Source of the DNA: Myxococcales bacterium
GTDB lineage: Bacteria > Myxococcota_A > Polyangia > Polyangiales > Polyangiaceae
DNA length: 64,000 bases
Reading direction: 5' to 3'
NCBI GenBank assembly: GCA_016712525.1
Contig: JADJQX010000007.1
Coordinates: forward strand, 1,550,001 to 1,614,000
In this document: positions 1-12,178 of the stretch, one piece after another
How positions within the stretch are numbered: position 1 is the stretch's first letter
Layout: each line of letters opens with the position of its first letter
Made by a program: the position numbers and the translations under genes
The notes under the pieces: model-generated
What the model saw: the letters and a program-made list of their open reading frames with translations, nothing else
What the model was told of the DNA's origin: nothing
Databases searched by the model: none

Positions 1-1
1 T

Positions 2-1123
2 CGCGTACGCCTCTTCGCGCGCACCGACGTCGGTCAGGTGCGTGAGCACAACGAGGACAATTTCCTCGTCGCGGACCTCAGCCGAAAGTCGCGCGGCCTG
101 CTCGAGGCGAACCGTCCCACGGGCATCGGCCCGCACGGCGCGCTCTTCGCCGTATGCGACGGAATGGGCGGCGCCGCGGCGGGGGAGGTCGCGAGCCAGA
201 TGGCCGTCGACATCATCTACGAGCGCATGGTCGACGGCCTCGACGGGTTCCCGGCGGGCATCGAGCGCGACGACGTAGCGAGGCGCCTCGTCCGCGCGAT
301 CGAGATGGCCGGCTTCCGGATCTTCTCCGAGGCCAAGAGCGACCGCTCGCGCCGCGGCATGGGCACGACGGTCACCGGCGCGGCCCTCGTCGACGACCAC
401 CTCTTCCTCGGCCAGGTCGGAGACTCGCGCGGGTACATTCTGCGCGGCAACCGGCTCGTCCAGGTGACGCGCGACCAATCGCTCGTCAATCAGCTCATCG
501 AGGCCGGCCAGCTCACCGAGGAAGAAGCCGAGACCTTCGAGCACAACAACATCATCCTCCAGGCCCTCGGCACGTCCGACACGGTGCAGGTGGACCTCAC
601 GTACGTGCAGCTTCGCAAGGGCGACACGCTCTAGCTCTGCTCCGACGGCCTCTCGGGCATGATCCGCTTCGACGACATGCGCGACATCCTGCGCTCGTCG
701 ACCGAGCCGCTCGACCTCTGCAAACAGCTCACCGAGCGCGCCAACGCCGCCGGCGGTCACGACAACATCACCGTCATCATCGTCCAGTTCGACGGCGAGG
801 GCCTCCGCGAGCTCGACGAAGCCGGGATCACCGAGCTTCAGTACCGCAAATACATTCTCGAAAACGACGGCCAGGGCGCGTCGTACGGCCAAAACGACGA
901 CGCCCCGCCGGGTGCGCTTTTTCGGCCCGACGACCCGAGCCAAGCCTCCGCCGGAATTCGACCGCTGAGCGTCCCCCCGGGCGGATGGCAAGAGCGTGCG
1001 CCGCACGTCGACGACGACAAGATCGACATCCCCGGAACCCACGTCCCGGCCTGGATCGTGGCGCTCATCGTGCTCGGGGTCGTCGGGGCGCTCTTCGTCT
1101 CGGCGGTCCTCCTCCTCAAGTGA
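2..1123 (+). pseudogene. PP2C-type Ser/Thr protein phosphatase, interrupted by an in-frame TAG, 5' end outside window
   Basis: The reading frame is open from the left edge and begins inside the conserved N-terminal PP2C motif (T-D-V-G-x-x-R-x-x-N-E-D). The metal-binding motif DGMGGxxxGE follows near bases 160-190, and the GHDNITV motif near 757-775, so this is a metal-dependent PPM phosphatase that removes phosphate from Ser/Thr. After the catalytic part comes a low-complexity linker and one C-terminal membrane helix (about 1048-1117), so the enzyme would be membrane-anchored. At 632-634 a TAG replaces one codon between GDTL and LCSDGL, and the same frame continues intact to TGA at 1121-1123. 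One C-to-G change from a Tyr TAC codon would produce it. It is either a recent nonsense mutation, a sequencing error, or a suppressed amber. Confidence 0.85.
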
Positions 1124-1193
1124 CGCAGACGAGGCCTGCGTGCGGGCGCCGAGGCGCTTGTCACGCGCGCCCGATGCGCTACGGTGCGGCGAA

Positions 1194-1445
1194 ATGACAC
1201 AACCTTCGGTTCGCGTCGGATCCACTTCGCAGCTCTTCGTCGACGACGAGCCGTCGTGCGACGCGTGCGGGGAGAGCCTCGCGGCCGCCCCGGACGAAGA
1301 CGGCCCACCTCGCGGCGAGGGCGCCCTGCTCTGGTTCCGTGACGGCGCGTTCCGAGAAGAGAAACGGCCCCTTTGCCCGTCCTGCGCCGCTGCGATCGGC
1401 ATGACGGCCCTCTCGCGCTGGGCGAGCGAAGAGGACGAGGGCTGA
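1194..1445 (+). CDS. Small hypothetical protein with paired CxxC motifs
   Basis: This 83-residue protein is not one I recognise. It has a CDAC pair around residues 20-23 and a CPSC pair around 60-63, spaced as in a small zinc ribbon, and an acidic C-terminus. The ATG at 1194 lies about 70 bp after the phosphatase stop, in the same direction. There is no signal peptide or membrane segment, so it is probably cytoplasmic. Zinc binding is inferred only from the cysteine spacing. Codon use matches its neighbours, with G or C at most third positions. Confidence 0.6.
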   Translation: MTQPSVRVGSTSQLFVDDEPSCDACGESLAAAPDEDGPPRGEGALLWFRDGAFREEKRPLCPSCAAAIGMTALSRWASEEDEG

Positions 1446-1480
1446 CACGGTCGCCCCGGGGGCCGCGGCGCGATTCGACG

Positions 1481-2296
1481 TCAGTTGACGAGCTTGGGGT
1501 CGATCGAGGGGACCCGCGCCCCGTCGGCGAACGGGCTCGCTTTGGGCGGAGCCGCGCGGAGGCGTTCGTTGCAGAGCGCGTAGACGGGCGAGTCGAGGGG
1601 CACACGAGAGACCACGAGGGCGAGCTCCTGGCGTAGGAGCAGGCTCACGAGCCGGACGGCCATGTCCTCGGGCAGGCTCGGGTTCAGCACCAGCGCGAGG
1701 CGCACCCGCGAGCGCGTGGACCACCGGGCCGAGCACGCGATCTCCGAGAGGACCGCGCGCGATCCGGGGCGCCGCGTGGCGAGGCGCACGACGTGCTCCT
1801 CCGTGAGCCGAGGGTTCACGAGGAGCCTCCGAATGACCTCCGGGTGAGGATCGGAGAGCACCTTCTCGAGCGTGTCCCGATCGGGGCGCCTGGCGAGGCT
1901 CTTTCGCTCGCCGAGCGTGAGCACACGGCCTCGCCCGTAGTCCGGCACTCGAGCCTCGTCCTCGTCGTCGGCGCCGGGGAGGCGTGGGTCGCGCGACACG
2001 GGGGCGCGCGGCCGCGACCTGAGGAGGCGCTCGAGGCAGAGCAAATTTCGACCGGCGGCCTCTTCGCGGAGGCGCTGCACGGCCGCCTCGCATCGAGGCT
2101 GGTTCATGGCGGTGACGAGCGGGACGAGCGCCTCGCGCGCCCCGGCATCGAACGTCTCGGCGAGCCCGCCGAGCTCGTCGAGAGAGTCGGCGAGGAAACC
2201 CGGCTGCGACGTCAAGAGGAGCTCCTCGGCGTACGCCTGCCGAAGCTCGGCGTCACCGAGGGCGAGGAACGAACGGACGAGCTTTTTCCCACTCAT
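1481..2296 (-). CDS. Conserved hypothetical protein with HEAT/LRV-like helical repeats
   Basis: This 271-residue protein is predicted to be all-helical. Residues about 130-250 contain repeat-like units built on the pattern D-P-x-P-E-V-x-x-x-L-L-x-N-P and L-A-L-V-L-N-P-S-L-P. The C-terminal unit resembles the C-terminus of the protein at 24567..25736, so the two look like diverged relatives. There is no catalytic motif, signal peptide or membrane helix. It is convergent with the small protein at 1194..1445, ending 36 bp from it, and divergent from clpS. The ATG at 2296 is the only good start. A scaffolding or protein-interaction role is a guess from the fold class. Confidence 0.65.
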   Translation of the reverse strand: MSGKKLVRSFLALGDAELRQAYAEELLLTSQPGFLADSLDELGGLAETFDAGAREALVPLVTAMNQPRCEAAVQRLREEAAGRNLLCLERLLRSRPRAPVSRDPRLPGADDEDEARVPDYGRGRVLTLGERKSLARRPDRDTLEKVLSDPHPEVIRRLLVNPRLTEEHVVRLATRRPGSRAVLSEIACSARWSTRSRVRLALVLNPSLPEDMAVRLVSLLLRQELALVVSRVPLDSPVYALCNERLRAAPPKASPFADGARVPSIDPKLVN

Positions 2297-2404
2297 TTCG
2301 CCCTAGACTGTAGCAGACGGAACGGTGAGCCTTGCGAGAAGCCCCTCCAAGCCAAACCTTGCTCGGCCGAGAGCCCCGAAAAACGCCCCGCCCCTCTCCC
2401 CTCC

Positions 2405-2734
2405 ATGAGCGCCAACGATCCCAAGCCACCGAACCCCGACCTCGGCGAAGAGCTCGACGTCGAGACCGTGCCCGTGTCGCAGGTGCCCCGGCGATACAAG
2501 GTCATCTTCCACAACGACGACTACACGACGATGGAGTTCGTGATCGAGGTGCTCCAGCGGTTTTTCCACAAGACCGCGACCGAGGCGATGCACATCATGT
2601 TGACGGTCCACAAAAAAGGGGCCGCCGTGGCGTGCGTGACCACCCGTGACGTCGCCGAGACCAAGACGTCGCAAGTCATGGATTATGCACAAGAAAATGG
2701 AATGCCGCTCCTCGTCACGAGCGAGCCGGAGTGA
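2405..2734 (+). CDS. clpS: ATP-dependent Clp protease adaptor protein ClpS
   Basis: This 109-residue protein is ClpS, the adaptor that delivers N-degron substrates to ClpA and ClpAP. The family signature is clear: YKVIFHNDDYTTMEFV at about residues 30-46 supplies the Asn-Asp-Asp residues that bind the substrate alpha-amino group, followed by A-M-x-I-M-L-x-V-H-K-x-G and a C-terminal beta strand. The N-terminal 25 residues form the flexible tail that enters the ClpA pore. clpA starts 4 bp after the stop, so the two are co-transcribed, as is usual. The ATG at 2405 gives the standard family length. Confidence 0.96.
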   Translation: MSANDPKPPNPDLGEELDVETVPVSQVPRRYKVIFHNDDYTTMEFVIEVLQRFFHKTATEAMHIMLTVHKKGAAVACVTTRDVAETKTSQVMDYAQENGMPLLVTSEPE

Positions 2735-2738
2735 ACCG

Positions 2739-5006
<2,268 letters not shown>

Positions 5007-5093
5007 CGAACAGCGCTACGCTCCGGGCGATGACGGTTCGTCACGTCTTCTCTCGGAGCGCCGCGCATCCCGACGCGGCGGGGCACACCTGAC

Positions 5094-6164
5094 GTGCGCC
5101 CCACCGAAAAAAACCCGCCGAACCGCTTCTACGTTCGGCACGTCGAGCACGACGACGGGGAGAGCCCCACGGTCCCCGTCACGCTCGTCGACGACGCCTC
5201 GAGGACCATCGTCTCCTCGAACGACAGCCCCGACATCGGCTTCCGATACTCGGTGAACCCCTACCGCGGCTGCCTGCACGCGTGCGCGTACTGCTACGCG
5301 CGGCCGACCCACGAGCACCTCGGCTACGGCGCCGGAACGGACTTCGATCGCATCGTGGTCGTGAAACGCGCGGCCCCGGAGCTCCTCCGTGAGGCCTTCG
5401 AGAAGCGAACGTGGACCGGCGAGCGCGTCGTCTTCTCGGGGGTCACCGACCCGTATCAGCCCGTCGAGCGCGAGCTTCGCCTCACGCGGGGGTGCCTCGA
5501 GGTATGTGCACTTTACAAGAACCCGGTCGGCATCATCACGAAGTCCCCGCTGGTCGAGCGCGATCTCGACGTCCTCCGTGAGCTCCGAGGGGCGGCCCAC
5601 GTCCGCGTGACGGTGAGCATCCCGTTCGCGGATCCGGCCGTCGCGCGTGCGCTCGAGCCGGGCGTGGTCTCCCCCGAGCGGCGCCTCCGGACGATCGCGA
5701 CCCTCGCCGACGCGGGGATTCCCGTGGGGATAAGCGTCTCGCCGCTCGTGCCTGGCCTCGGGGACGCGGGGCTCGCGGAGCTCCTCGCCGCAGCGGGACG
5801 GGCCGGCGCCACCCACACGTTCGCCGTGATGCTCCGCCTCCCGGGCGCCGTGCGCGAGGTCTTCGAGGAGCGCCTTCGCGAGGCCCTGCCGCTCCGCGCC
5901 GAGAAGGTCCTCACGAGGCTGCGGGAGATGCACGGCGAGCGGCTCTACGACCCGCGCTTCGGTCACCGACAGCGCGGCTCCGGCCCCTACGCCGAGGCGC
6001 TCCTCGCGACGTTCGAGTCGGCCGCCCGCCGAGCGGGGCTCACGACCCGCATGGAGGACGAGCCTGCCTCGACGTTCACGCGCCCGCTCGCGAAGGATCG
6101 TGGCCCGCAGCTCTCGCTCTTCGGCTCCTCGCCGCCGAGCGGCTCTCCGACACGGGCGCGTTGA
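5094..6164 (+). CDS. PA0069-family radical SAM protein
   Basis: This 356-residue protein carries the radical-SAM cluster C60-x3-C64-x2-C67 in the context NPYRGCLHACAYCYARP, which binds the 4Fe-4S cluster that cleaves S-adenosylmethionine. The pattern S-x-N-x-Y-R-G-C and the following H-E-x-L-G-x-G-x-G-x-D-F segment are typical of the PA0069/Rv2578c group. That group is sometimes labelled DNA-repair photolyase because of distant similarity to spore photoproduct lyase; its reaction is not established. The start is a GTG at 5094, 87 bp after clpA. No ATG further in would preserve the N-terminal N-R-F-Y motif region. Confidence 0.85.
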   Translation: MRPTEKNPPNRFYVRHVEHDDGESPTVPVTLVDDASRTIVSSNDSPDIGFRYSVNPYRGCLHACAYCYARPTHEHLGYGAGTDFDRIVVVKRAAPELLREAFEKRTWTGERVVFSGVTDPYQPVERELRLTRGCLEVCALYKNPVGIITKSPLVERDLDVLRELRGAAHVRVTVSIPFADPAVARALEPGVVSPERRLRTIATLADAGIPVGISVSPLVPGLGDAGLAELLAAAGRAGATHTFAVMLRLPGAVREVFEERLREALPLRAEKVLTRLREMHGERLYDPRFGHRQRGSGPYAEALLATFESAARRAGLTTRMEDEPASTFTRPLAKDRGPQLSLFGSSPPSGSPTRAR

Positions 6165-6261
6165 GAGCCACCCGCTCCGCGACGCCGCGGCGCGCGGGTC
6201 GAAATCGGCGCGGGCGCCGGAAGGTGCGCCCAAGGGACGTGTTTCGGGGTAAAACCGGGCC

Positions 6262-8211
6262 ATGCGTCACGTGATGAGGCTCACCCTCGCGGCGGCCACG
6301 CTCCTCGGTGCGAGCGCCCCCGCCGCGGCATGGGCAGACACGAACGCCCAGGCCCCGGCGCTCGACGTCGCCAGCTACACGATGACGGCGAAGCTCGATC
6401 CGGTCGCGCACACCGTGCACGGCGAGGGGACGATCACGCTCAAGAACACGACGTCGGCGACGCTCTCGGAGGTGTGGCTCCACCTCTACTTGAACGCGTT
6501 CAAGAACCAGCGCTCCGCGTTCATGAGGGATCCGGTCGGGGGCTTCCGCGGCAGTCAGAAGCCCGCCACGTGGGGCGCCATCGACCTCCGCAAGCTCACC
6601 CAGCGCACGGCCAAGGGCCCCGAGGATCTCCTCCCCGCGCTCGAAAAGAGCCGCCCCGGCGACGACGACGAGACCGACGCCAGGGTGCCCCTTCGCGAGC
6701 CGCTCGAGCCTGGAAAGTCCCTCGTCCTCGACGTCGTGTGGGACGACACCCTACCTTCGATCGTCGAGCGCACCGGGTTCGACGGGACGTTCCACTTCGT
6801 GGGGCAATGGTTCCCGAAGCTCGCGAAGCTCGAGCCCGACGGCACCTTCGCCCACTTCCCCTTCCACCACCTCGCCGAGTTCTACTCCGACTTCGGCACC
6901 TACGACGTCACGGTCGACGTGCCCTCGGGGTACCTTGTCGCGGCGACGGGCCCGTCGGTGTCGACGAAGGACGAGGGCGGACGCCACGTCGAGAGGCACG
7001 TTCAGGCCGAGGTGCACGACTTCGCCTTCGGTGCGTTCGACACCTTCGAGCGCGCGGACGAGACGCTCGACGGCGTCAAGGTGAGCTTCTTCTACCCACG
7101 CGGATACGCCGGGGCGGCCGCGCGCGAACGCGACGCCCTCGCCTTCGCGATCCCCCATTTTCGGAGCCTCTACGGGAAGTACCCCTACGAGACGCTCTCG
7201 GTCGTGCACCCGCCCAACAAAGACCGCGAAGCGGGGGGCATGGAGTACCCGACGCTCATCACGACGGGCGGGCCCTGGCACGGGCCTCCGTTCGTGCGCG
7301 AGCTCGAGCTCGTCACCATCCACGAGTTCGGCCACCAGTATTTTTACGGCCTGCTCGCGTCCAACGAGGCCAAGTGGCCCTTCCTCGACGAGGGCCTGAA
7401 CTCCTACGCGGAGGCACGCGCGCTCCGCACCTGGCTCGGGCCCGCGAGCGTCGCCAAGCTCTCGGGGCTCTCGGTGTCGGGCACGACGATCCAGCTCTTC
7501 ACCGGGCGCATGCACGCGAAGGTCCAGCCCATCGCGCAGCCCGCGGCGGCGTTCGCGTCGGGGCGCGCGTACGGCGGCCTCGTGTACGGACGCACGGCGA
7601 CGCTCCTCGAGACCCTCGCCCGCGTCTACGGGGAAGACAAGCTCACGGCCGCGCTCGGGGCCTACACGTCGCGCCACCGCATGCGAAACCCCGTCCCCGA
7701 GGACCTGTTGGCCGCCATCGGAGAGCACCTCGGCGACGAAGCCCGCGCGCTCACGAGGGCAGCGCTCTTCGACCAAGCCACGATCGACTACGCCGTCGTC
7801 GAGGTGGGCTCCCAGCGCCGCACGAAGCCCGCGGGCCTCTTCGACCGCAACGGCAAGCGCGAGACCGAGAGCGGCGCGAGCGAGGACGACTACGAGGGGT
7901 ACGCGCTCGTCGAGGCACGCGGCACCCTCCAGCTCCCGCTCGACGTCGCCTTCGTCACCGAGGACGGCGCCGAGGTGCGCACCCGCGTCGGCGGCACCAT
8001 CGAGCCACACGGGCGCATGATCCGTGTACCCTACACGGGTACGAAGGCCCTGCGCGGCGTCGTGCTCGATCCCGAGCAGAAGCTCCTCTTGGACGACGAT
8101 TTCACGAACAATCACGCCATGATACGAGGCACGCGCGAGGCCCCGCAGAACCACGTCTTCGCCCTCGTGACGACGCTCACCTCCCACCTCGTCTCATGGC
8201 TCTCCCCGTGA
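6262..8211 (+). CDS. Secreted M1-family metallopeptidase
   Basis: This 649-residue protein has an N-terminal signal peptide (about 1-25, ending ...AAAWA). It carries the gluzincin zinc motif H354-E-F-G-H358, then exactly 18 residues, then E377 in LDEG, as in M1 aminopeptidases. The upstream GGMEYP matches the G-x-M-E-N exopeptidase motif, which positions the free N-terminus of the substrate. The N-terminal half is the beta-sandwich domain typical of M1. The predicted location is periplasm or outside the cell. The next gene starts inside its last codons (16 bp overlap), so translation is probably coupled. Confidence 0.9.
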   Translation: MRHVMRLTLAAATLLGASAPAAAWADTNAQAPALDVASYTMTAKLDPVAHTVHGEGTITLKNTTSATLSEVWLHLYLNAFKNQRSAFMRDPVGGFRGSQKPATWGAIDLRKLTQRTAKGPEDLLPALEKSRPGDDDETDARVPLREPLEPGKSLVLDVVWDDTLPSIVERTGFDGTFHFVGQWFPKLAKLEPDGTFAHFPFHHLAEFYSDFGTYDVTVDVPSGYLVAATGPSVSTKDEGGRHVERHVQAEVHDFAFGAFDTFERADETLDGVKVSFFYPRGYAGAAARERDALAFAIPHFRSLYGKYPYETLSVVHPPNKDREAGGMEYPTLITTGGPWHGPPFVRELELVTIHEFGHQYFYGLLASNEAKWPFLDEGLNSYAEARALRTWLGPASVAKLSGLSVSGTTIQLFTGRMHAKVQPIAQPAAAFASGRAYGGLVYGRTATLLETLARVYGEDKLTAALGAYTSRHRMRNPVPEDLLAAIGEHLGDEARALTRAALFDQATIDYAVVEVGSQRRTKPAGLFDRNGKRETESGASEDDYEGYALVEARGTLQLPLDVAFVTEDGAEVRTRVGGTIEPHGRMIRVPYTGTKALRGVVLDPEQKLLLDDDFTNNHAMIRGTREAPQNHVFALVTTLTSHLVSWLSP

Positions 8212-9179
8212 CCGAAGCCACCCCCCCTCGCCCGCCGCGGCTCGTGAAGAGCCTCGTGGCCCTCGTGCTCCTCTACGCGTACGGCGTGCTCGGGGCGGTG
8301 CTCGCGGGCGTCCCCCTCGCCGAGGTCACGAGGCTCTACTACGGAGGGCACCCTCGCGGCGACTCCCCGCTCGCCGCGCCGGGCGCGCTCGCCTTGGGCG
8401 ATCTGCTCCTCGGCAAAGGGGCGGCCGCCCTCTCGGCGGCGCTCCCGACGTCGCTCGTGCTCGTGGTGCTGGTCGCGATCGGAGCCCACCTCCCCTTCGG
8501 GGCGCTCGTCACTCACCTGTCCCGCCAGCACGAACGGGGGACGCTGCGCGAGGCCTACGCCCACGCGGCCAAACGCTTCTTCGTGCTCGGCTCCGCGACG
8601 GTGCTCTCGCTCGCCGCGCGCGCCGTGGTCGTGGTGCTCGCGGGCCTCGCGGCGGAGGGCGCCTCGTCGGCGGCGCGTGGCCACCTGGACGACCGAGCGG
8701 CGGACTACGTCGGCCTCGGGGTCCTCGTCCCGTTCGCGGTGCTCCTCTTCCTCGTCTACGTCGTGACCGATCTCGCCTACGTAGGGGTCGTCGCCCACGA
8801 CGACTCGCTCCCCCGGGCGATCGTGATCGGCGTTCGAGCCTTGAAAAAGCGGGGAAAGGCGGTGCTCGTCCCCGCGTTCGTGTCCTACGTCGTCGGCATC
8901 GGGGCGACCGCGCTCGTCGCTTCGGTGGTCGGCCTCTTCGCGATCGCGGCGCCTCCGGCGGTCCTCTTCCTGTCGCACCAGGCGGCCCTCCTCGTGAAGC
9001 TCGTGGCACGGGCCGGGTGGCTCGCGCGCGCGATTCGCCCGGTGATGCCCTCGCCCGTGGCCGACGACGAGCCCCTCTCCATGACCGCCGAGGAGCTCGC
9101 CGCCGAGGAGGCCGAGACCAAGAAGGACGCCCGCGGCGAAGAGACGGAGCACGACGAGGTCGCCAAAGACCTCGAGTGA
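8196..9179 (+). CDS. Multi-pass membrane protein of unknown function
   Basis: This 327-residue protein is hydrophobic, with about six predicted transmembrane segments: one around 20-45, then clusters near 75-100, 125-150, 165-190 and 210-245. The C-terminal tail after residue 285 is strongly charged (E/K/D). I do not recognise a catalytic motif. Its ATG lies 16 bp inside the end of the M1 peptidase gene, suggesting joint expression and perhaps a shared role at the cell envelope. A hairpin follows the stop codon. Confidence 0.75.
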   Translation: MALPVTEATPPRPPRLVKSLVALVLLYAYGVLGAVLAGVPLAEVTRLYYGGHPRGDSPLAAPGALALGDLLLGKGAAALSAALPTSLVLVVLVAIGAHLPFGALVTHLSRQHERGTLREAYAHAAKRFFVLGSATVLSLAARAVVVVLAGLAAEGASSAARGHLDDRAADYVGLGVLVPFAVLLFLVYVVTDLAYVGVVAHDDSLPRAIVIGVRALKKRGKAVLVPAFVSYVVGIGATALVASVVGLFAIAAPPAVLFLSHQAALLVKLVARAGWLARAIRPVMPSPVADDEPLSMTAEELAAEEAETKKDARGEETEHDEVAKDLE

Positions 9180-9181
9180 CA

Positions 9182-9216
9182 CGCCTCGTGCGGGCGGCGC
9201 GCCATCGCACGAGGCG
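9182..9216. terminator. Hairpin between convergent genes
   Basis: CGCCTCGTGCG (9182-9192) is a perfect 11-bp inverse of CGCACGAGGCG (9206-9216), with a 13-nt loop. It lies 3 bp after the stop of the membrane protein gene and 44 bp before the end of the oppositely oriented glgA, where a bidirectional terminator is expected. There is no T-tract on either side. Just beyond, the unit GCTGCGCTAA is duplicated in tandem at the 3' end of glgA. Confidence 0.5.
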
Positions 9217-9259
9217 GCGCGCCCCGCAGCGCCTTGGGCTCGGGCTGCGCTAAGCTGCG

Positions 9260-10714
9260 CTAAGCTGCCGAGGTGGCCGGCCGCGAGAGCTTGCGGTAGA
9301 GCGCTTCGTACTGCCGCGCCGAGCGCTCCCACCCGCGGTCGGCCCGCATGACGCGGCGAACGAGCTGAGGGAACGCGCGGTGCTCGCGGGCCGCGAGGGC
9401 GCGGAGCACGCAGCCGACGAGCGCCTCTTCGGTCGGTGCGTCGAACGAGAAGCCCGTGCCGGTCTCGAGCTTGGCGTCGCAGTCGACCACCGTGTCGACG
9501 AGGCCTCCGACCGCGTGCACGACCGGCAGCGCGCCGTACCGCTGGGCGTAGAGCTGGACGAGGCCACACGGCTCATAACGGCTCGGAACTACGACAAAAT
9601 CCGCCGCGGCGAAGGCGCGGTGCACCACGGCCTCCGGCGCCGCGCGGACGAACACCGCGCGCCCACGCGACTTCGCCACTTGGGCCGTGACGGCCTCGAC
9701 CATGGCGTCGTCGCCGTCCCCGCAGATGACGACCTGCGCCTCGCTCGAGCGAAGGATCTTGGGGAGCGCGGCGAGGAGGAGGTCCACGCCCTTCTGCTCG
9801 ACGAGGCGCCCCACGCTGACGAGCAGCGGCGCTTCGGGCGAGAGCGGGAGGCCGAGCTCTTTCTGGAGGGCGCCCTTGCAGCGGGCCTTCGCGCTCGGAT
9901 CTTCGGCGTCGTAGCGCGCCGGGAGGTGCGGGTCGGTCGCGGGGTTCCACACCGAGTAATCGACGCCGTTGACGATCCCGGTGACGCGCCCCTTCGCCCG
10001 GAGGACCCCGTCGAGCTTGAAGCCCCCCTCGGCGGTCTGGAGCTCGACGGCGTGGCGCGCGCTCACGGTCGTCACGGCGTCGGCCGAGACGATGCCCTGC
10101 TTGAGCAGGCTGAGGCTCCCATAGAACTCGAGCCCCGCCACGGTGAAGTCGCTCCACGGGAGGCCGATGTCGGCCATGGCCTCCTTCGGGAAGACGCCCT
10201 GGTGGGCGGCGTTGTGGAGGGTCAAGACGGTGCGCGAGGCCTTCACCTTCGCGTCGGCCATGTATTTGGCGGCGAGCGCCGTGGGCCAGTCGTTGAGGTG
10301 CACGACGTCGTACGGCGTCCCCTCCTCGGCCCGCTGCTTCGCCACCTCGGCCACGACGCGCGAGAAGATGGAGAACCGCTTGGCGTTCTCCGGATCCTCG
10401 GCGCCGGCGGGGCCGTACACGTCCGCGCGCGCGAAGAGCCCCGCGACGTCGACCAAGAGGAGATCGACCTGCGACGAGAGCCGCCCGTCGTAGAGGGTGA
10501 CCTCCACCGAAGCATCGCCGTGCGCGAGCTTGAGGGGCGTGAGCCTCCGCGCGACGAGGAGCCCACCGGCCTCGAACCCCGGGAACCGGGGCACGACGAT
10601 CGTGACCTTGTGGCCGAGGCCGCGGAGGGCCTTCGGGAGGGACGAGGCCACGTCGGCAAGACCGCCGACTTTGACGTAGGGGGCGAGCTCGGTCGTCGCG
10701 AAGAGGATATCCAT
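9260..10714 (-). CDS. glgA: Glycogen synthase (ADP-glucose type, GT5)
   Basis: This 484-residue protein transfers glucose from ADP-glucose to the growing alpha-1,4-glucan. The N-terminus starts with the GT5 signature (MDILFATTELAPYVKVGGL), in which K15-x-G-G-L binds the nucleotide sugar. The C-terminal Rossmann domain has VGRLVEQKG and the E-P-C-G-L motif (SRYEPCGL) that holds the catalytic glutamate. An upstream in-frame ATG would add six residues (MVRRLP), but the protein family begins at MDIL, so the ATG at 10714 is chosen. No other glg gene lies beside it. Confidence 0.93.
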   Translation of the reverse strand: MDILFATTELAPYVKVGGLADVASSLPKALRGLGHKVTIVVPRFPGFEAGGLLVARRLTPLKLAHGDASVEVTLYDGRLSSQVDLLLVDVAGLFARADVYGPAGAEDPENAKRFSIFSRVVAEVAKQRAEEGTPYDVVHLNDWPTALAAKYMADAKVKASRTVLTLHNAAHQGVFPKEAMADIGLPWSDFTVAGLEFYGSLSLLKQGIVSADAVTTVSARHAVELQTAEGGFKLDGVLRAKGRVTGIVNGVDYSVWNPATDPHLPARYDAEDPSAKARCKGALQKELGLPLSPEAPLLVSVGRLVEQKGVDLLLAALPKILRSSEAQVVICGDGDDAMVEAVTAQVAKSRGRAVFVRAAPEAVVHRAFAAADFVVVPSRYEPCGLVQLYAQRYGALPVVHAVGGLVDTVVDCDAKLETGTGFSFDAPTEEALVGCVLRALAAREHRAFPQLVRRVMRADRGWERSARQYEALYRKLSRPATSAA

Positions 10715-10770
10715 CGGGAGCCGTCTTACCACGTGCTCCGGGCGAGGAGGTCGCGTAAGTTTCGGGCGAA

Positions 10771-11820
10771 ATGACGCGCCTACGCGCCAGCGAGACCGAG
10801 CTCGTCCGCCCCCCCGAGGTCGAGGAAGGCTCGGTCGTGAGCGTGTTTCGGGTGCCCCCCGAGCTCGCCGGGCAGCGGCTCGACGTCTTCCTCACCCAGG
10901 AGCTTCGGCGCACGAGCCGGACACGCGCTCAAGAAATCATCCGAGTGTCTGCATGGGACGACCGCGGCCGCAAGCTCCGGCCGAACGACCGCGTGTTCGC
11001 CGAACAGAAGGTGCTCCTCTGGCGACCGGCGTGGGACGAGACCCCCGTCCCGCGCGAGGTGCCGGTGCTCTACGAGGACGATCACCTCCTCGCCGTCTCG
11101 AAGCCCGCCGGCCTCCCCGTGCATCCGACGGCGCGCTACCACAAGAACACGCTCATCGTGATGCTCAAGGCCGAGCGCCCGGGCGCGTTCCTCTCCCTCG
11201 GGCACCGCATCGATCGCGAGACGAGCGGCGTGCTGCTCGTCACGAAGACCGCCGAGTGCGACCGGCTCCTCAAGAAGGCCTTCGAGGAGCGCTCCGACAT
11301 CGACAAGACCTACCTCGCGATCACGTGGGGCGTGCCAAGCGAGAGCCCGGGCGGGCAAGAAGCCAAAATATCGAATTTGTTCCGTTTTTCGTGCGGGATG
11401 GAGCTCCCCCCGCGCGCCAAGTTCGGCGTCAAGATGGAGGTCTCCGACGCCGAGACCGCGCTCGCGTCGGCGACGCGCTTCGCCGTGAACGAGGTGCGCA
11501 CGCGGGCCCGGGACGGCGCGCGCTACGCGATGGTCCGCTGCGAGCTCGAGAGCGGCAGGCAGCACCAGATAAGGCTCCACCTCGCGACGCTCGGCAGCCC
11601 CATCGTGGGCGACAAGCTCTACGGCCCCGACGACGGGTGCTTCCCGCGCGGGGCCGACGGCGAGCTCACGGACGACGACGAGCGGCTCCTCGAGCTGCCC
11701 CGCCACGCCCTCCACGCCCACGCCCTCGCCCTCGACCACCCGGTCACGGGCGAGCGGCTCACCATTCGTGCCCCGCTCCCGGACGATCTCGCCGACTTCT
11801 GGGACGGGCTCGCGCGGTGA
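10771..11820 (+). CDS. RluA-family pseudouridine synthase
   Basis: This 349-residue protein isomerises uridine to pseudouridine in rRNA or tRNA. An S4 RNA-binding region covers about residues 25-85 (G-Q-R-L-D-V-F-L). The catalytic domain follows, with HRIDRETSG containing the catalytic D148, and later the R-x-H-Q-I-R-x-H-L and G-D-x-x-Y-G motifs typical of RluA. Between the last two motifs there is an acidic insertion (about 292-305). Which uridine it modifies cannot be decided from sequence alone; RluC or RluD-type substrates are the default. It is divergent from glgA with a 56-bp gap. Confidence 0.88.
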   Translation: MTRLRASETELVRPPEVEEGSVVSVFRVPPELAGQRLDVFLTQELRRTSRTRAQEIIRVSAWDDRGRKLRPNDRVFAEQKVLLWRPAWDETPVPREVPVLYEDDHLLAVSKPAGLPVHPTARYHKNTLIVMLKAERPGAFLSLGHRIDRETSGVLLVTKTAECDRLLKKAFEERSDIDKTYLAITWGVPSESPGGQEAKISNLFRFSCGMELPPRAKFGVKMEVSDAETALASATRFAVNEVRTRARDGARYAMVRCELESGRQHQIRLHLATLGSPIVGDKLYGPDDGCFPRGADGELTDDDERLLELPRHALHAHALALDHPVTGERLTIRAPLPDDLADFWDGLAR

Positions 11821-11823
11821 CGG

Positions 11824-12141
<318 letters not shown>

Positions 12142-12178
12142 TGGAAAGCTCCACTCTGCGAAAAGTTCTGGGGGCGCC

